Source: Marsupella aquatica
Lineage: Eukaryota > Marchantiophyta
Direction: 5' to 3'
Assembly (NCBI GenBank): GCA_973895155.1
Contig: OZ316891.1
Coordinates: 11,470,001-11,534,000 of the forward strand
DNA: 64,000 nt
Position 1 is the stretch's first letter, and each line of letters opens with the position of its first letter. Of this stretch, positions 33,784 through 46,235 are shown in pieces. Made by a program: the position numbers and the translations under genes. The notes under the pieces were generated by a model. That model was not told where the DNA came from. It saw only the letters and a list, made by a program, of their open reading frames with translations, and searched no databases.

Positions 33784-34298
33784 TCAGCACTTAATTCCGT
33801 CTTCTGCTAAGTCATCAAGCTTTGCATCCGCCGATGCGGCTAAGCCCAATTCTGCAGCGAACTTTTCATCCTGATCAAAGCAAACAGTCAAACGTAGTTG
33901 TGAAGATCAAAGACATACATCAATGTCAACCAGTGGAGCCATCGCCTAACACATTTCCACACACAACTATACGAGAAGGGGAATGAGAGATATCTAAATG
34001 TGAATGGCATTGACGGGTTCTATACCTTGGAAGCAGCAACAACAACATCGGCGAGTGACTCCTCAGCTGCACCATTGGCAATGATCTTATCTTTGTCATT
34101 ACGCTGTTTGCGAGCTAATTTCAGACATGACTCTATGTACACAGGATGCTTGAGAGCAACATGGGCTATAGCAAAGAGAAACCGACTGGCAGGAACCGCC
34201 GAAGCAGAGGAGAAGTAATGACGTTGTTGCCATCTCCGTCTTTGAAACCCAGGCCAGGGGGGCAGACTTCTGCGAACTTGGGAAAACAGATTGAGCAA
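33784..34298 (-). CDS. Two C-terminal exons of an unrecognised gene
   Basis: On the minus strand an exon ending at 34026 (SLADVVVAASK, then GTATAG) joins in phase 0 to an exon 33870-33784 preceded by TTTGATCAG and encoding DEKFAAELGLAASADAKLDD through EDGIKC and TGA. The first exon reads FAIAHVALKHPVYIESCLKL, then ARKQRNDKDKIIANGAAEES. The amphipathic, Ala-rich composition continues smoothly across the junction, which supports real coding. A stop codon lies just upstream of the frame near 34298, so the N-terminus must come from another exon I could not place. An alternative frame starting MATTSLLLLCF at 34249 does not connect. No domain recognised. Confidence 0.4.
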
Positions 34299-36779
34299 GC
34301 TTCACTAAAAGCCCGAACGAAAAGCAGCGCTAGGAGCAGGGTGCAATGCATAGTTGCATTAATAGCTTGTTGTGGGCAGAATACCAGCAAGCTTCTGAGG
34401 GTCCAGGACAGACAATCAGATTCCACAAGATTCTGAACCTCTTGTGGGTGCCTGTCTCTAACCTGCTGGATTATTTACGGGAGGAGCAATACGATCTCTC
34501 GTTGCCAAAAGCATATCTTCTTCGGCCCAGTTGCCAAACCCAATGCCCAGAATATTCTATCAGTCGGGACTCATGTTACACTAGGCAGTGACTGAAAAGT
34601 GCACCCTCTTTTGTTCTTTGAACTAGCCCAATGTCTCGTTGGAGACTTTGTCTATACTAGTAATTATCATTATCATTGCATAAGTGTTGTAAAGGAGCAT
34701 AAGTGAGATTGTTTGTCACCTGGTTATCAAACCATTAACATAGAAAATACATTTTTTCTTGTACTACTAATTGTTTGTATCGTATGACGGGGACGTGGAG
34801 TGACGCTATCTGGATTAATTTCATACTAAAGATGAGTAGATTCGTTTATGCACCCAAAAATGTATTTTTTGATCAAATCTACCGACCACACCTGTATTCT
34901 ATGTTTTTGATCAAGTTCCCTGGAATGTCCATGTTCATGCTCCTACTTGCCTCTGGCAGAGTGTTGTCACCACTCACACTCACAGGGTCTACCAAACCAT
35001 GGAGTTTTTCTAAACAACCATTGGGGAAGAACAAAATCAAAGGAAAAGAGAGATAACATCACAACAAAAAATGGTGAGAATCAACCAAATCCATATTTTT
35101 TGGTAAACACATTGCATGGGCAACCCAACCTCATATTGCCTACTCAACTTTGCCTCACAGGACAATGAGCACCTCTCCATCTCACTACTCCAGATTGATT
35201 CTCTATTTTCACTGAATGTCAATCTCAAAACAAACACTCGACTAAGTTCCCCCCCCCCCTTGATCCTACCAGGGGCTGCCATTTAAATACCCAAAAACAA
35301 CCAACACGTGAGTGCACAAGCCGTAGGGGTGTGGCGGCGGCCACTACCTTGGCTGGCTACCATCCTCTAGCGGTGCTACTAACCTAAATAAATTCTAACA
35401 CATGCACTGCTAACCCTATTGCAACGTGTAGGCAGCCAACGGTGCCTTCATCGTCCACCCCTCCAACTAAGTGAAACCTAGACTAAGTCCTATCTATTCC
35501 ATGGCCTGCCTTCCTACTACGTGGTTGCCTCTGTCTGTCACTACCTTGGCCACGAGAATTGTCAAAAGCAGAAATGCTCATAATCTAGTCTTGAGAAATT
35601 TTCTAGATAGCCACTGCCGTCCTTATCCCAACCCCCAAACTGGCTCCCAAAACGGAATTCAAACGGCCGAGATATGGCTTACCAAGGTTCAAGTTCTACC
35701 TCAGCCCCCATCACCCATATTTTGTCCGTACGACCACGGCCACCCCTAAAGAAATTATAGGAGAGACCCCTGGCCATGGCCTCATGCCAAGTTTTGGTCG
35801 GGGTCACTCACCTGGCTATTGTACAGATGTCAGTACGGTGCCAAGCCTCAACTTTTCACCCACAATGTTATGCCTTGTATCTCATTCATTTTAACTCCTT
35901 CTGGGGTGTGTCTTACCTTGTTCGATTCAGCTTGGAGAGTTCTTTCCAACAAGCCTATAAACTCCTGATTCTGAGATTGTCAACAAAATTGACCTAAGTA
36001 TGGCCAACGTTTGTACGGATGGCCTGCGCTGCTGGCCTGCCCACCAATAGTCATCTCCTCCCTCCATGATGGCCACCTCCTTTCTCCTGCTATGATGGCC
36101 CCCATCCTTGCCCATTGCACAACTTAGGAATGGCCAACCTTGAGCTTTGGTATGGCCTCCCAAGAAAGGTATACATTCACTAAAAGCTAGGGACTTTGGT
36201 GGCCATATCCACAACACAATTGCTAGGCCACCTAAATTTGCCATGTTATGGGCGTTGAAAGTTCTCAGGAGTATGATGGTTTGTATGCAATCTACATTGA
36301 CCAATGGACTTTGGTTTTGCATGGGGCTCATCAAGGGCTTCAAAATGAATCCAAACATGGCCATGTTTGGAATAGTACGTACTAGCGCAGAAACATATGT
36401 TTTAAGTTTCAATGTTTTCTACATTTTGGTCTTCCCATTTTGCTCCTTATGTGGAGCCTCCGGCCAGCCCCCACCCGTCCAAGATGCCCACACCTTGGGC
36501 TCCATTGCCATTCTTGGACCAAATTCCATCACCGCTAGACACCCCTCTCAACTCCGGCCCCCGGTCGTTGCACCTATTTATTAGAACTAACCCAAAAAAA
36601 TTGAAAATCCAAACACTTTTGCTACACCTAGTTGTCTTTCTATTTATATAGTTACACAATTATAACTCATCACTAAGATATTACCTGGTTTGGGCCCTCT
36701 CACATTGTTATTCTCTTTGGAGATTCTTATCTTATTTAATGATTATCTGTGGTAATTAATGTTGAGCAAGGTGAGCTGG
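34299..36779. other. Intergenic, no supported gene
   Basis: Many overlapping ORFs of 70-160 codons on both strands around 34775-36660 lack domains, and their opposite-strand partners are equally long. A poly-C tract lies near 35249-35258. No convincing repeat boundary. Confidence 0.5.
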
Positions 36780-36859
36780 CTAGATAGTAGGGCTAGATAG
36801 TGGGATGCTTTGTTGGTAGCAAGTGACATCGAGCATAATTGTTGTCAAGCATAAGTGGG

Positions 36860-37490
36860 ATTACCAGAGAGTTGGACATGTTCTTGACAGTAAGTGACAT
36901 CAAGTGGAAGAGGCATCCAACATAAGTAAGACAACGCGCAAAGCAGTCGGATGCTAATTGGACTTGGCGAATCAGCCTAACAACTGGATTTCAATGCGTG
37001 TGCAAGCTAGCAAGAGAGTGACGGGTTGTGCATAGAAAGGGGTTAGGTCCATCTCTATGTTACAAAAACATATCACTATAATGAAATGGCTAGGGAGGCT
37101 TAATGACATTGTGCATGCAGACCATGAGAAAGAAAGATTGGAATTTCATATTGTAGCGTTTAGACTAGCCCAGTGCAACTAGCCCAACACCATGTGTTAT
37201 GCAAACTTGTTGATTAGTAAGTGTTGTTGACCATAAGGGAGATGGCCAGTCTGTCAGACAGAGAAGGGAGCCAACGGGTTGGCCTAGCAACTGGATTTCA
37301 AGGAGTGTCAACTATGAGGAGAGTGATGAGTTGGGCTCAGAAAGGTGCACAATCATGGCACCTTGAAGCCCATCTCACGATTAGACAATGAGTCACCATA
37401 ATCCAACCTCTTCTCCAAATGACATTAATTTTCTCAAACAAACCATGAGATAGAAACAGCAGGATTGCATATTATAGTGTCTAAAAATGA
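36860..37490. repeat. Diverged direct duplication of about 300 bp
   Basis: Block 36860-37160 and block 37215-37490 share, in order, words such as AACTGGATTTCAA, AGAGAGTGA(C/T)G(A/G)GTTG, CAGAAAGG, GCCCATCTC, ACCATGAGA and ATATT(A/G)TAG(T/C)GT. The similarity is weak, so the duplication is old. Non-coding. Confidence 0.45.
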
Positions 37491-38280
37491 TATAATTTGG
37501 GAGTGGAACTTTGCAGCCATGCATAACATTGTCAATTAGATATTCAAGTAAGTCTTCAAAGATGGTTGACTTTAGATATTTTTACTCTATTATACTTCAC
37601 CCTCTGCCTCTTTTTTCCCCCTTTTTTTCTTTTTTTTTACCCTCTGCCTCTCTTGACATGATATTTACCACAACATATTTCATTCACAACATTCAGGCAT
37701 CTGGGTCTGGTAAGTACTGCAATTAAGAAAGCATTTCCTTTGGAGCTCAGATGTGGGTTACCTGGTAGAATCTTCCAAGAGGGTTTTACTTTGTTTTTTC
37801 CCAAAGAGATAATAAAGACTAACACTAAGTTTCACCCATTGGAGTAGTTCAATTGAGTTACTAGGTAGATTCTTCCACCTACTGAGTGGGTTGTAGTATT
37901 TATTCTACTTGTTCTTGCCTCAAAAACCTAGTGGAGATGAAGATTCACACACATTGCAGGAGCTCAGGTGAGCTAGTGGGTAGATTCCAAGAAAGGATTG
38001 CATCTTTCACTTTCTCTTCATTTTGTCTCAACAAATTAAGAGAAAGTGACCAATTTACTATCTTAAATGGGCCACACAAGTACAATGAAGTAACATCAAA
38101 TTTAAGAGGTATGGAGAGGATAAACACTAAACCTCAAGGGTCATTTTACTACAAAACCCAATGGGACCAGAGGTGATCCAAAAATGGTATATCCTCTGTT
38201 TCATATCTCTTATTAAGTAAAATATGTGATTTAACACTTCCACTGTAATATTGTGATTTGCTAATGGTCCACATCCAGTG
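37491..38280. other. Intergenic, no supported gene
   Basis: T-rich DNA with two or three related short segments (GGTAGATTCTTCCA near 37762, 37864 and 37977). No gene. Confidence 0.5.
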
Positions 38281-38605
38281 TGTTAGGTATCTACTCAAGG
38301 TCTAGGGTTATGACATGTAACCATAGTTAGGCTAACCATAGTCGGAGATGTGGTTAGGTTAACTGGGATTCACACTATATGCCCAGCGGTGTTTGCTTGG
38401 ATAAGTGGAACTTAGGCTCATTGTTATGGGGCCACTTGAGAGATTATGAGAGCTTACACTGTGGAGACTTGGTATGGCCGACGGACTTAGAGTTCAGTAA
38501 AGCTCTCTTGTGTGTTCCCGTGGACGTAGCCTCGAGGAGGTGAACCACGTATCTCTTGTGTGGATTACTTGCGCATTGGATGTGTCATGTGCTTACCATT
38601 GCGAT
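38281..38605 (+). mobile_element. Copia-LTR-like remnant, copy A
   Basis: It begins TGTTAGGTATCTACTCAAGG and contains GAGAGCTTACACTGTGGAGA, then CCCGTGGACGTAGCC and GGTGAACCACGTATCTCTTG. The pair 'CGTGGA-GTAG...GAACCACGTA-ATCTTGTGT' is characteristic of plant copia (Ty1) LTRs, just downstream of the transcription start. The 3' boundary, primer-binding site and target duplication were not identified. A related copy starts at 42061 in the same orientation. Confidence 0.5.
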
Positions 38606-40681
38606 TTCATTTCCTTAGTTTGGAATTTGCGTTTGCCATCTTCTTTTGTGTTCATCTTGTCCTCTCTAGAGTATAACTCTTTTGCTTTTACTCTATTGTA
38701 CTTCCTTGACCCTTATACATAAATTGGTCCTCTTTCACTCCATAAAGAGAAGCTAATGAACATGAACAGTCTTCTCTTCCAAAGGCTTAGTACTACTAGT
38801 CTGATCAATTGTTCTGATTCTCAATTTATTGGGGAGAAATGTCTATTTCTTGAAAAATTCATCAGAATTGGACTTACATGTAGACTGGTGCACCCCTTAT
38901 GCCAAATCCCTAGCTGACTAACATTGAGGTAATGCAAAATAATGTACCCAATTTCCCATCTCCCAGAGTTTTTAAATGCCACATAGTGACTGTAACCTTG
39001 CATGCATGTAGCTTTGCAAACCATGACCAGATTGTGCAGTCCTATCATTCTTGCTTGCATTTGAGTAAATATCAAAATTAAAACAATATGAATATGTTCT
39101 ATATCAAAAGTCATCGCAAGACTTTTTGAGCTTGTTTGATGATGAAGAAGACTGTGATTTTCATGAATCTTCATCCTAAATAAAAACTTCACACGTGCTT
39201 GATGGATTCTTTCTCATTAACCTAGACTTAGAGACTATGATTGCTATTTAAAAAATACTAGCCTCAACTACCCCGTTTTTTTAACCTAAATAGGGGGGAG
39301 GACAATATATTTCACCAAAATATACTTTTTATTTGCATTTTTAGAAGGTAAATGAAATGTAAAAAAAAACTATCATGAATGTCATGATTTTAATAATCAT
39401 ACATAACATATCATACTATTTTCTATGCACATTTTTAATATAAATAGAATTCATAACAAAAAATATGCATAATTATCATTTGACATACATCATATGAATT
39501 TTCTCATCCACATGATTGGCCCTGGAGTTATTCTCTAGAGTTTTCACTCTAGAAGCCTAGGCCTATAGCTTGTAGTTGGCGCTTTATTTTGATAATGTCT
39601 AGCTTCATGGTCAAACAAGATCACTGGTATCACATCCCCAAACAGTCTACAAAAGGACTCTTATGTTAGATTGTGAAAAATTAAGAAGCTAGTAAGTGAT
39701 GTAAACACTATAATATGCAATCAAGTTCTTTATTTCGGGTTGTCGGTTTGCAAAATGTCATTTGGGCAGGAAACCTCCTTGGCTGTTTGATTATGGTGAC
39801 TTTTTTCCTAACCATAAGAAGAGCCTAGACTATGAACCTTTTCCATGCCCAAGCCAGTACTCTTCCTGCAGTTGGCACACTCCTTGAAATCTACATTAGT
39901 GACCAGGCAGACTCCCAGCAGCATCCTTCTGCCTGGCCATCTCACATGACAGCATTTCAGTCCAACATCACTTAGTAGCAACAGTACTATGCAACAACTC
40001 AAAGGCCTTGGGTACGTGGAACTAAGACAGTACAGGAAGAACATGGCAGAACTACAGTAGTCATATGAATACTACTCATTTTGATCCTCGTTCCACATTT
40101 TATGTTATTGATGTTGCTAGGTTTCACTAGCCAACTTAGCAGTGCTCTCCAGACTTCTATTTGTTTAGCTTTATCTAGAGGTAAACCAAGGGAAACCAAG
40201 CGAAACCAAGCCTTAGTGGCCAGGCCGCACAACTGGACCTACTACATTCTCCTCAATAGCTCTAATCCTCATGTTGACTCATCTATCAGTGTACCCATTC
40301 CTGTTACCTTGTATGATCATGCACAAGGAATAGTTTTGTACGGGTTTGAAGTGAAAATGAAAACTTTGTGCTTTGCACCTTAAAATAAAAGACTGGAAAC
40401 GACCAAAAAGCTGGAGGGATGACCCAGCTGTATTGACTACTGTTTTGATTTTTTGACTGCTATATTCGCTTGTTTACAGACGGACCCAAAGCATCCTTTT
40501 TTTCAGTTTTATGCTTTATTTATCACAAACTTAATGTGTTGTATTTTATTGAAATATTTAAAAGAGATAATTTCTTAAGATGGCTATGATTAGGGTGGAC
40601 AAGAAGTGGCTGGAGGCTACAACGGGGAGGTAGCTGAGCCAATTATAGGAGACATCGGGCAGGGGAGTTTATTTGATTGCC

Positions 40682-40717
<36 letters not shown>

Positions 40718-41464
40718 TTTCTTGTTCACAAAGAAATCAAATAAGTTTAGTTTGTGCCCACATATGCTTTACTGCTTGTAAGGAGCTTCATGCTTTTCAA
40801 ACAGGCAACATCTGCTGATTTAAAAAAAAACAAAAAAACAAAAAACAAAAAACAAAAACATCTGCTGATTTCATTCACAACGTGAAGGGACTAAGAATTA
40901 AACTTTGGAATAGTTTGCACTATAATGATTTAAGTACAAATATTGTATTTTTAAATGCAGCTAGATTAATGGCATCTAAATGTGACTCAAGAACTCTACC
41001 AGAGGGGTAACTCCAATATATATATACAAAGTCGATGGTGATCAAAAGTATATGCTATCATGGTCAGGTCAACTTGGGACAAGCTTGTTCTTGGCAAGAG
41101 CAGGTGGGTCAATTATGATGAGCATCTGTTGTTGCTGAATATTGGCTTCCATGGACACATATTATTAACCTTGTTGATAAAAATAGGCATCTGGAAATTG
41201 GTCCAACCAGTATGACATTACTAGCTGAAATATATCCTACTACTTTGCACTACAAGTATTAATGACACAGTTACTCATCCCGTTGTCACAATGTTGTGTG
41301 TGAATTCCAAGTTTGTAGCTACCGAAGAAAAATTGAGCTTTCCAACAAAACAGTGTTCATGGTACCATGGACCGCCAGCACACTCACTTTGAGTGGGTTG
41401 AATTCGAAAGGGCGTGAAATCAGACCAGGGTATCATTGATTCCGTCTTTCATACAATAATGTTA
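38606..41464. other. Intergenic or non-autonomous element interior, no gene
   Basis: No gag-pol domain is visible in any frame between the two LTR-like copies. Microsatellites: GA run (40682-40717) and CAAAAA run (40822-40859). The 100-codon plus ORF at 40081 and 123-codon minus ORF at 38821 show no domains. Confidence 0.5.
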
Positions 41465-41720
41465 CTAGCTCAATAGGTGTGCATCGCACAAGTGCAAAAG
41501 ATGTAAGCTCTTGCATGAAAGATGTCATTGCAGAGAAGATGACATTTGAGTAAAAGATGTTACTGGGGAAGTATATCATTGTGCAAAAATTGTCATTGCA
41601 TAAATGTAAAGAATGATGGCATGTTGCACAAAAGATGTTGCTGCATAAAAGATAACATTGCCGAAAACATATAATTGCAAAGAAAAGCACAAGTTGCAAG
41701 ATGGGTGATGACAATCTTGG
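41465..41720 (-). mobile_element. Helitron-like 3' end, second copy
   Basis: Read on the minus strand it ends with hairpin GTGC-GAT-GCAC, about ten bases, CTAG at 41468-41465 and then T, matching the end at 794-819. The body (to about 41700) is a degenerate array of AAAGATGT-TTGCA units, the complement of the CATCTTTT array in the first copy. The 5' end was not found. The ORFs here only translate the array. Confidence 0.4.
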
Positions 41721-42060
41721 GATGTGGGATCAGTTGGCAGCAACACGGTCTTATTATCGCTTGAGCATATTTTCTGACTAGAGGATGGACCATGGATATT
41801 GCAAAACAAGCTAAGCATACCTTGTGTCAGAACCAAACCTCATCATTTCTGATAATGATACTTTCCCTGTCCTGCTCTTTCCACAAATGACGAACCATAT
41901 GTTTGAGTAATTAAATTGACAACATTAGGCTATGTTTTCTCACTTTGAGATGTACCCTTTTTTTGTACATCTCAAAATATGATAGTGATACACCTTTTTT
42001 GGTGATGAAAGGAAGGAGTGAGGTGGGACACAAAAGGTCTTTGTACCTTGTTATAATGTA
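41721..42060. other. Intergenic, nothing recognised
   Basis: No gene or clear repeat. A purine-rich stretch (GGAAGGAGTGAGGTGGGA near 42010) lies just before the next LTR-like block and could be a decayed polypurine tract, but it is about 35 bp too far. Confidence 0.4.
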
Positions 42061-42385
42061 TGTTGGCCATTTACTCCTGGTCTAGAGTTACCATGTAATC
42101 ATTGTTAGTCTAACCATAGTCATATTGATTAAGGTTAGATGTGCCAGTGAGTACTACACTCACAAACAGAACTTAGCATGTGAATGGAACTTAAGTTCAT
42201 TTTTAAGGAATTATCCAAGAAATAAATATGGAGAGCTTAGCTTCTGGAGACTTGGTTTGGTCAACAGTTTTAGAGTCAAATACATTTTATTTTTTGTTAT
42301 TGTGTACATAGCCTTTGGTGAAGTGAACAGGCATATCTTGTGTTGACTATTTGTTTATTCTTTGCATGTTGCACATATTGCATGC
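42061..42385 (+). mobile_element. Copia-LTR-like remnant, copy B
   Basis: It aligns from its first base with 38281: TGTTGGCCATTTACTCCTGG, then TCTAGAGTTA, CTAACCATAGTC, GGAACTTAAG, GGAGAGCTTAG, CTGGAGACTTGG and ATATCTTGTGTTGACTA. It is more decayed than copy A in the CGTGGACGTAG segment (GTGTACATAGCC). It could be the partner LTR of copy A, 3780 bp away, or an independent solo LTR. Confidence 0.5.
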
Positions 42386-43947
42386 TATCTTTGAGTAATG
42401 GTCATTTACTCAACATAGACAAACACAACCAGGTTAAGTAAATTAAATACAATTTCAAAAACTTATTTCTACAAGTAGCGTTTGTTTACCCCTCCCGCCG
42501 CCGCACCCCCCCCCCCCCCACACACACTCGCCCCCACAGTCTTTGTTGCTTTGGATTTTACTTTCCAATTTCCAATTATTTTACCATTCCTGGGTGAAAC
42601 CAATTTTGCTGGCGTCACGGCAAACACAAATGGGTTTGTGATTTGCCACAAACATAAACAATTTTGTTTGCTGCAGAAACCATTGATGTGGTGGCACATT
42701 GTGCTAAGAATTTTTCAAATGACTTGTCAGGGGGGTCCATAAATTCAAGGGATTAATAATCAACCGAGGAAAAATTTCAAAAAAAAAGAGGCTGAGTAAT
42801 TGAAAAAGGTCCATACAAACAAACAAACCACCCTTGTAAATGAAATCAAATGGCAAAAAATCATCATTCTATGCAGGTTAGGGGTTTTCTGTGTTAGTGA
42901 CGACATAAACAATAATTAGAGTCACTTTGGGGGCAAATCCTAAAATAAGGGTGAAACAAAACCTCAATGTCTTATTAGTTATTTGGACGGAGTTTACACG
43001 CACAAGCAGATTTTGCAAAAAATATCTTACACTTGAGACAAAGGAAAGGGGAGGAGAATATTGAAATACCATGATGGGAGAGGGGACACCATGATAAGTT
43101 TACAAAAGGAAGGCTGTACACTAAGGAATGATATGAATTTATGAAACATCCGCCAACTTTTTGGACAATATCTACATCTATAGGAGCGACTCCAACATTC
43201 CTGGCTATGGTTATTGTAGCTAGCTGTTGACTTGTAGACCAAACCCAATAACGCAAACACAAAGTCAGGTGGAACCCATTTACTCTAACACTATCTGACT
43301 TTCAGGGACTGGGTTTTGGTTGCTAGATTTGTATACTAAATATAATATACACTAGCTGACTTTCTGCTGGGTTCGTTGCTTGGTTTTCATGATTTCAATC
43401 TCAATCACCAGTTGCTGATTTCCATTTGTAGGAAAACTATCAGTTGAGGGTTGGGGCTTACTTTCAGTTGGCTATGATAGTTACTTACCATACACTAATA
43501 TACGTACGTTGCATGTACTCCTTGCCGAAACAAAAACTCAATAGAATTGGAGATACTCTAACCAGGGATCTAGCCAAACACGCTTCCCCTGGTTGCCTAA
43601 CAAACTTGGCAGGATAAAACTTAGACTATCGTCCATAATTTCAAGGTTGTGTTTCACTGTTGGGATAGATAGGACCAGATTAAATGGGGTCAAAGGGCTG
43701 ATAATGTGATAATGTGAGGGGAGAGGTAATATTGTATTTTATTCTAGCTATTGCGTATGCTATATGTATGGAGGTGGTACATGATGATAAGTCAATAATT
43801 ATGTCTGAAGTACTCAAGTACTTAGAGATATGATGGTAATCAGTTACTGATGGTGGGCCTGTACCTGAAGGTACCTTACTCTGGTACAGGAGTGGTGCTA
43901 AGGGGATTGTGTGGGCCTAAGCCAGTTTTTTGTCCTTTTTTTTTGAA
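42386..43947. other. Intergenic, no supported gene
   Basis: A poly-C tract (about 42507-42519) is preceded by CCGCCGCC. The 86-codon ORFs around 42470-42742 only translate this compositionally biased segment. Nothing else recognised. Confidence 0.5.
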
Positions 43948-44035
43948 CAACTTCTTACTAATAACCTGTCCCCCACATTACCTGAATTTACTAAGGTATC
44001 CCCCAAACTAATTTGTTACTTACCTCATCTCCATT
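43948..44035 (+). mobile_element. Solo terminal repeat of the Mutator-like MITE family
   Basis: CAACTTCTTACTAATAACCT, then GTCCCCCACATTACCTGAAT and TTACTAAGGTATCCCCC match the order of words in the left end of the element at 45506. I found no inverted partner within 1.5 kb, so it is a solo end, a truncated copy, or one end of a longer element. Confidence 0.45.
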
Positions 44036-45495
44036 TCATATGTAGGTTAGCAATGCCCCAGTAGACATAACTCAACCTCTGTCCTCATTAGTGTATGTAT
44101 GTCATTGCCATGTGGCAAGGCACCACTGGATGTGGGCTTGACCCGCCCATCTTGCCCATTCCTGTGCTCCGGTCAAAAGTTCGAGGCCAACAGCCAAAGG
44201 CTGGGACTTGGTGATCTTGAGGACCCTTGGGTGGTTCTTGGTGTTGCAATGCTCAATGATGTGTGCTTTGGCTATTTGGATCTGTTTATCTCTCTCTGTG
44301 CCCGTTCTTTGTCGTGACAGTCATTGCAATACATTGGGCACAGTGTTGTGTTTGAAAAAAGACAATTTTTCTTGGGTGTTTGAGGGGGGGGGGAGAAAGG
44401 CAACCCAAGTGTGGGTGAACAGGCCACTCATCCAGACCTACCACTTTGAAGGAAAACCTTAAAATTATAGAAAACCAAGCCCAAAACCAATGTGTTGCAA
44501 CAGAGAATGAGAATTTGATGCCCCATGGATCACAAGGTTGATATTTGAAACTCCCATTGGGGAGATGTTAGGAGTAGATAAGCTACACTTGCATCAAATT
44601 GGCAGTAAATTTTGGCCATTTTGTTTGAGTTTTACACCATAAAATGCAGAGGGTTCAATTTCATTAGATTAATTTTATTGTTTTAATATGAAATATTTGG
44701 GTGTGTGTTTCTATGTCTCCTCCTTCTCCAGTTGCTTTGCAGGTGCAAACTAAAACTTATTTTATGACTCATAGTCATCAAGTTATCGACCACCCAAAAC
44801 ATGGTCCATGGGAGTACTGTGTCCAACATGGTGGTCCATCCTGGTTTCAGTTTTGACAAAGTGAAGAAAGCAGCACAAAAGAAAAGGTTGGCATGAAAAC
44901 TGCTTTAGCGACCAAATCAATGTTAAAAAGGTTTCCAAAGTCTCAAAAGCAATCATAACTAAGTGATGAGTTCAGTACGGGTATGTTGTCTTCATGCAGT
45001 TTGTTGCAAAGGCTCAATGGCTATGTAAAATATGCAAAGATTGAAAAGCGAGTGCGATGAGGGGTCCAGTAGTAAAGCGAGAAGAGTAGGGATGGGAAGG
45101 GAGGCCCATTCCAAAGAACAAGGACCATGGTGACACCAGCAGATTTGTAACAATTCTAGGACGGTACAGAACTTGAAGTTTGGACAATAACATGTGACAG
45201 AACTATACTACTGCTCAGGAATCGTACACAACTTTCACCTTTGATCCAGGCGGGCTCAACATTTTTGGGTGATTTATCCACTCACAACTACCAAAAGGAC
45301 TGCACTTCCCCTACAAAGGAAAAGTGCATTTTTGGAGCCCTACTTGCCTGTCTACTTGCCAAAAACTGACTGATGGCCTAAATCTATTTACCTAATGAAC
45401 CATCATGTTTATTTACTGCATTGCCACCCAAAGCCTAGAGTAAAGTGAAGCAATCACCAAGGTGCTTCTCCTGTAGTGCCCCCATTTGCCAGCAT
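44036..45495. other. Intergenic, no supported gene
   Basis: Short ORFs near 44099-44462 have no domains. A poly-G tract lies near 44385-44394. Confidence 0.5.
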
Positions 45496-45505
45496 TTTGG
45501 TCAAT

Positions 45506-46225
45506 CAGCTTTTTACTAACCTGTCCCCAAAACTGAGCTAAATTACTAACCTACCCCCAAAATTATTTTAACTGCTAGGTCGCCCTCCATATTGTATACA
45601 TGGGTTACATTAACAGTTTTAGTTAACCCAGGGTGATTTCTCATTGGTGGACTTACATATTGGCTCCGCCTTACCCTGGCCAAGTTTATCCTCACTGGGC
45701 TATTCTTTCCCATTTGTTGAATGAGCCCTTCACCAAACAGGACTGGCCGTCCCCCTCTCGAGCTCTAAATCACAATGACCCAGCTTGAATCAGGTGGTAG
45801 GCCCAAATGTGGGTTTGTTTAATACACATGGAAATATGTATACTGTTGGGGCCTCTTTCCTTCAGAAAAGTGGGAGTAGGGTGGATCATCAGGACCCAAG
45901 GAGCATCAGGCCCCTATGGAGTGTGGGACCCCATTTTTGAAGGGAAATTGCAGCACCCAGCCAAGGGGGTGGGGCCGCCCTGGTTGGTGCAATGCTTGTT
46001 CAAAAAATGGGAAAGAGCTAGCAGGGTGAGGGTAAGCTTGGCCAGGGTAAGGTGGAGCCAATAGCGCCTTGCCACATGTTAGTCCACCAATGAGAAATCA
46101 CCCTGGGTTAACAAAAATGGTTAATGTAACATATACAATATGGGGGGCAAGCTAGCAATTAAAATAATTTTTGGGGGTAGGTTAGTAATTTAGCTCAGTT
46201 TGGGGGACAGGATAGTAAAAAGCTG
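45506..46225. mobile_element. Mutator-like MITE, 720 bp, 10-bp TSD
   Basis: The left end is CAGCTTTTTACTAACCTGTC and the right end, read inwards, is CAGCTTTTTACTATCCTGTC. Both continue through CCC, AACTGAGCTAAATTACTAA and on to GGGTTAACT/CACCCTGGGTTAAC and TTTCTCATTGGTGGACT, giving TIRs of about 150 bp. Flanks carry an exact 10-bp duplication TTTGGTCAAT (45496-45505 and 46226-46235). It has no transposase; the central 400 bp shows no domain. Same family as the 493-bp element at 15747-16239, but longer in the core. TIR length and TSD size indicate a non-autonomous Mutator-like element. The 85-codon ORF at 45807 lies in its core and is unlikely to be a gene. Confidence 0.88.
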
Positions 46226-46235
46226 TTTGGTCAAT

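Noticed and set aside
40081-40383. 100-codon ORF with a signal-peptide-like start
   Set aside because: No homology recognised and no gene context; the hydrophobic start alone is weak evidence.
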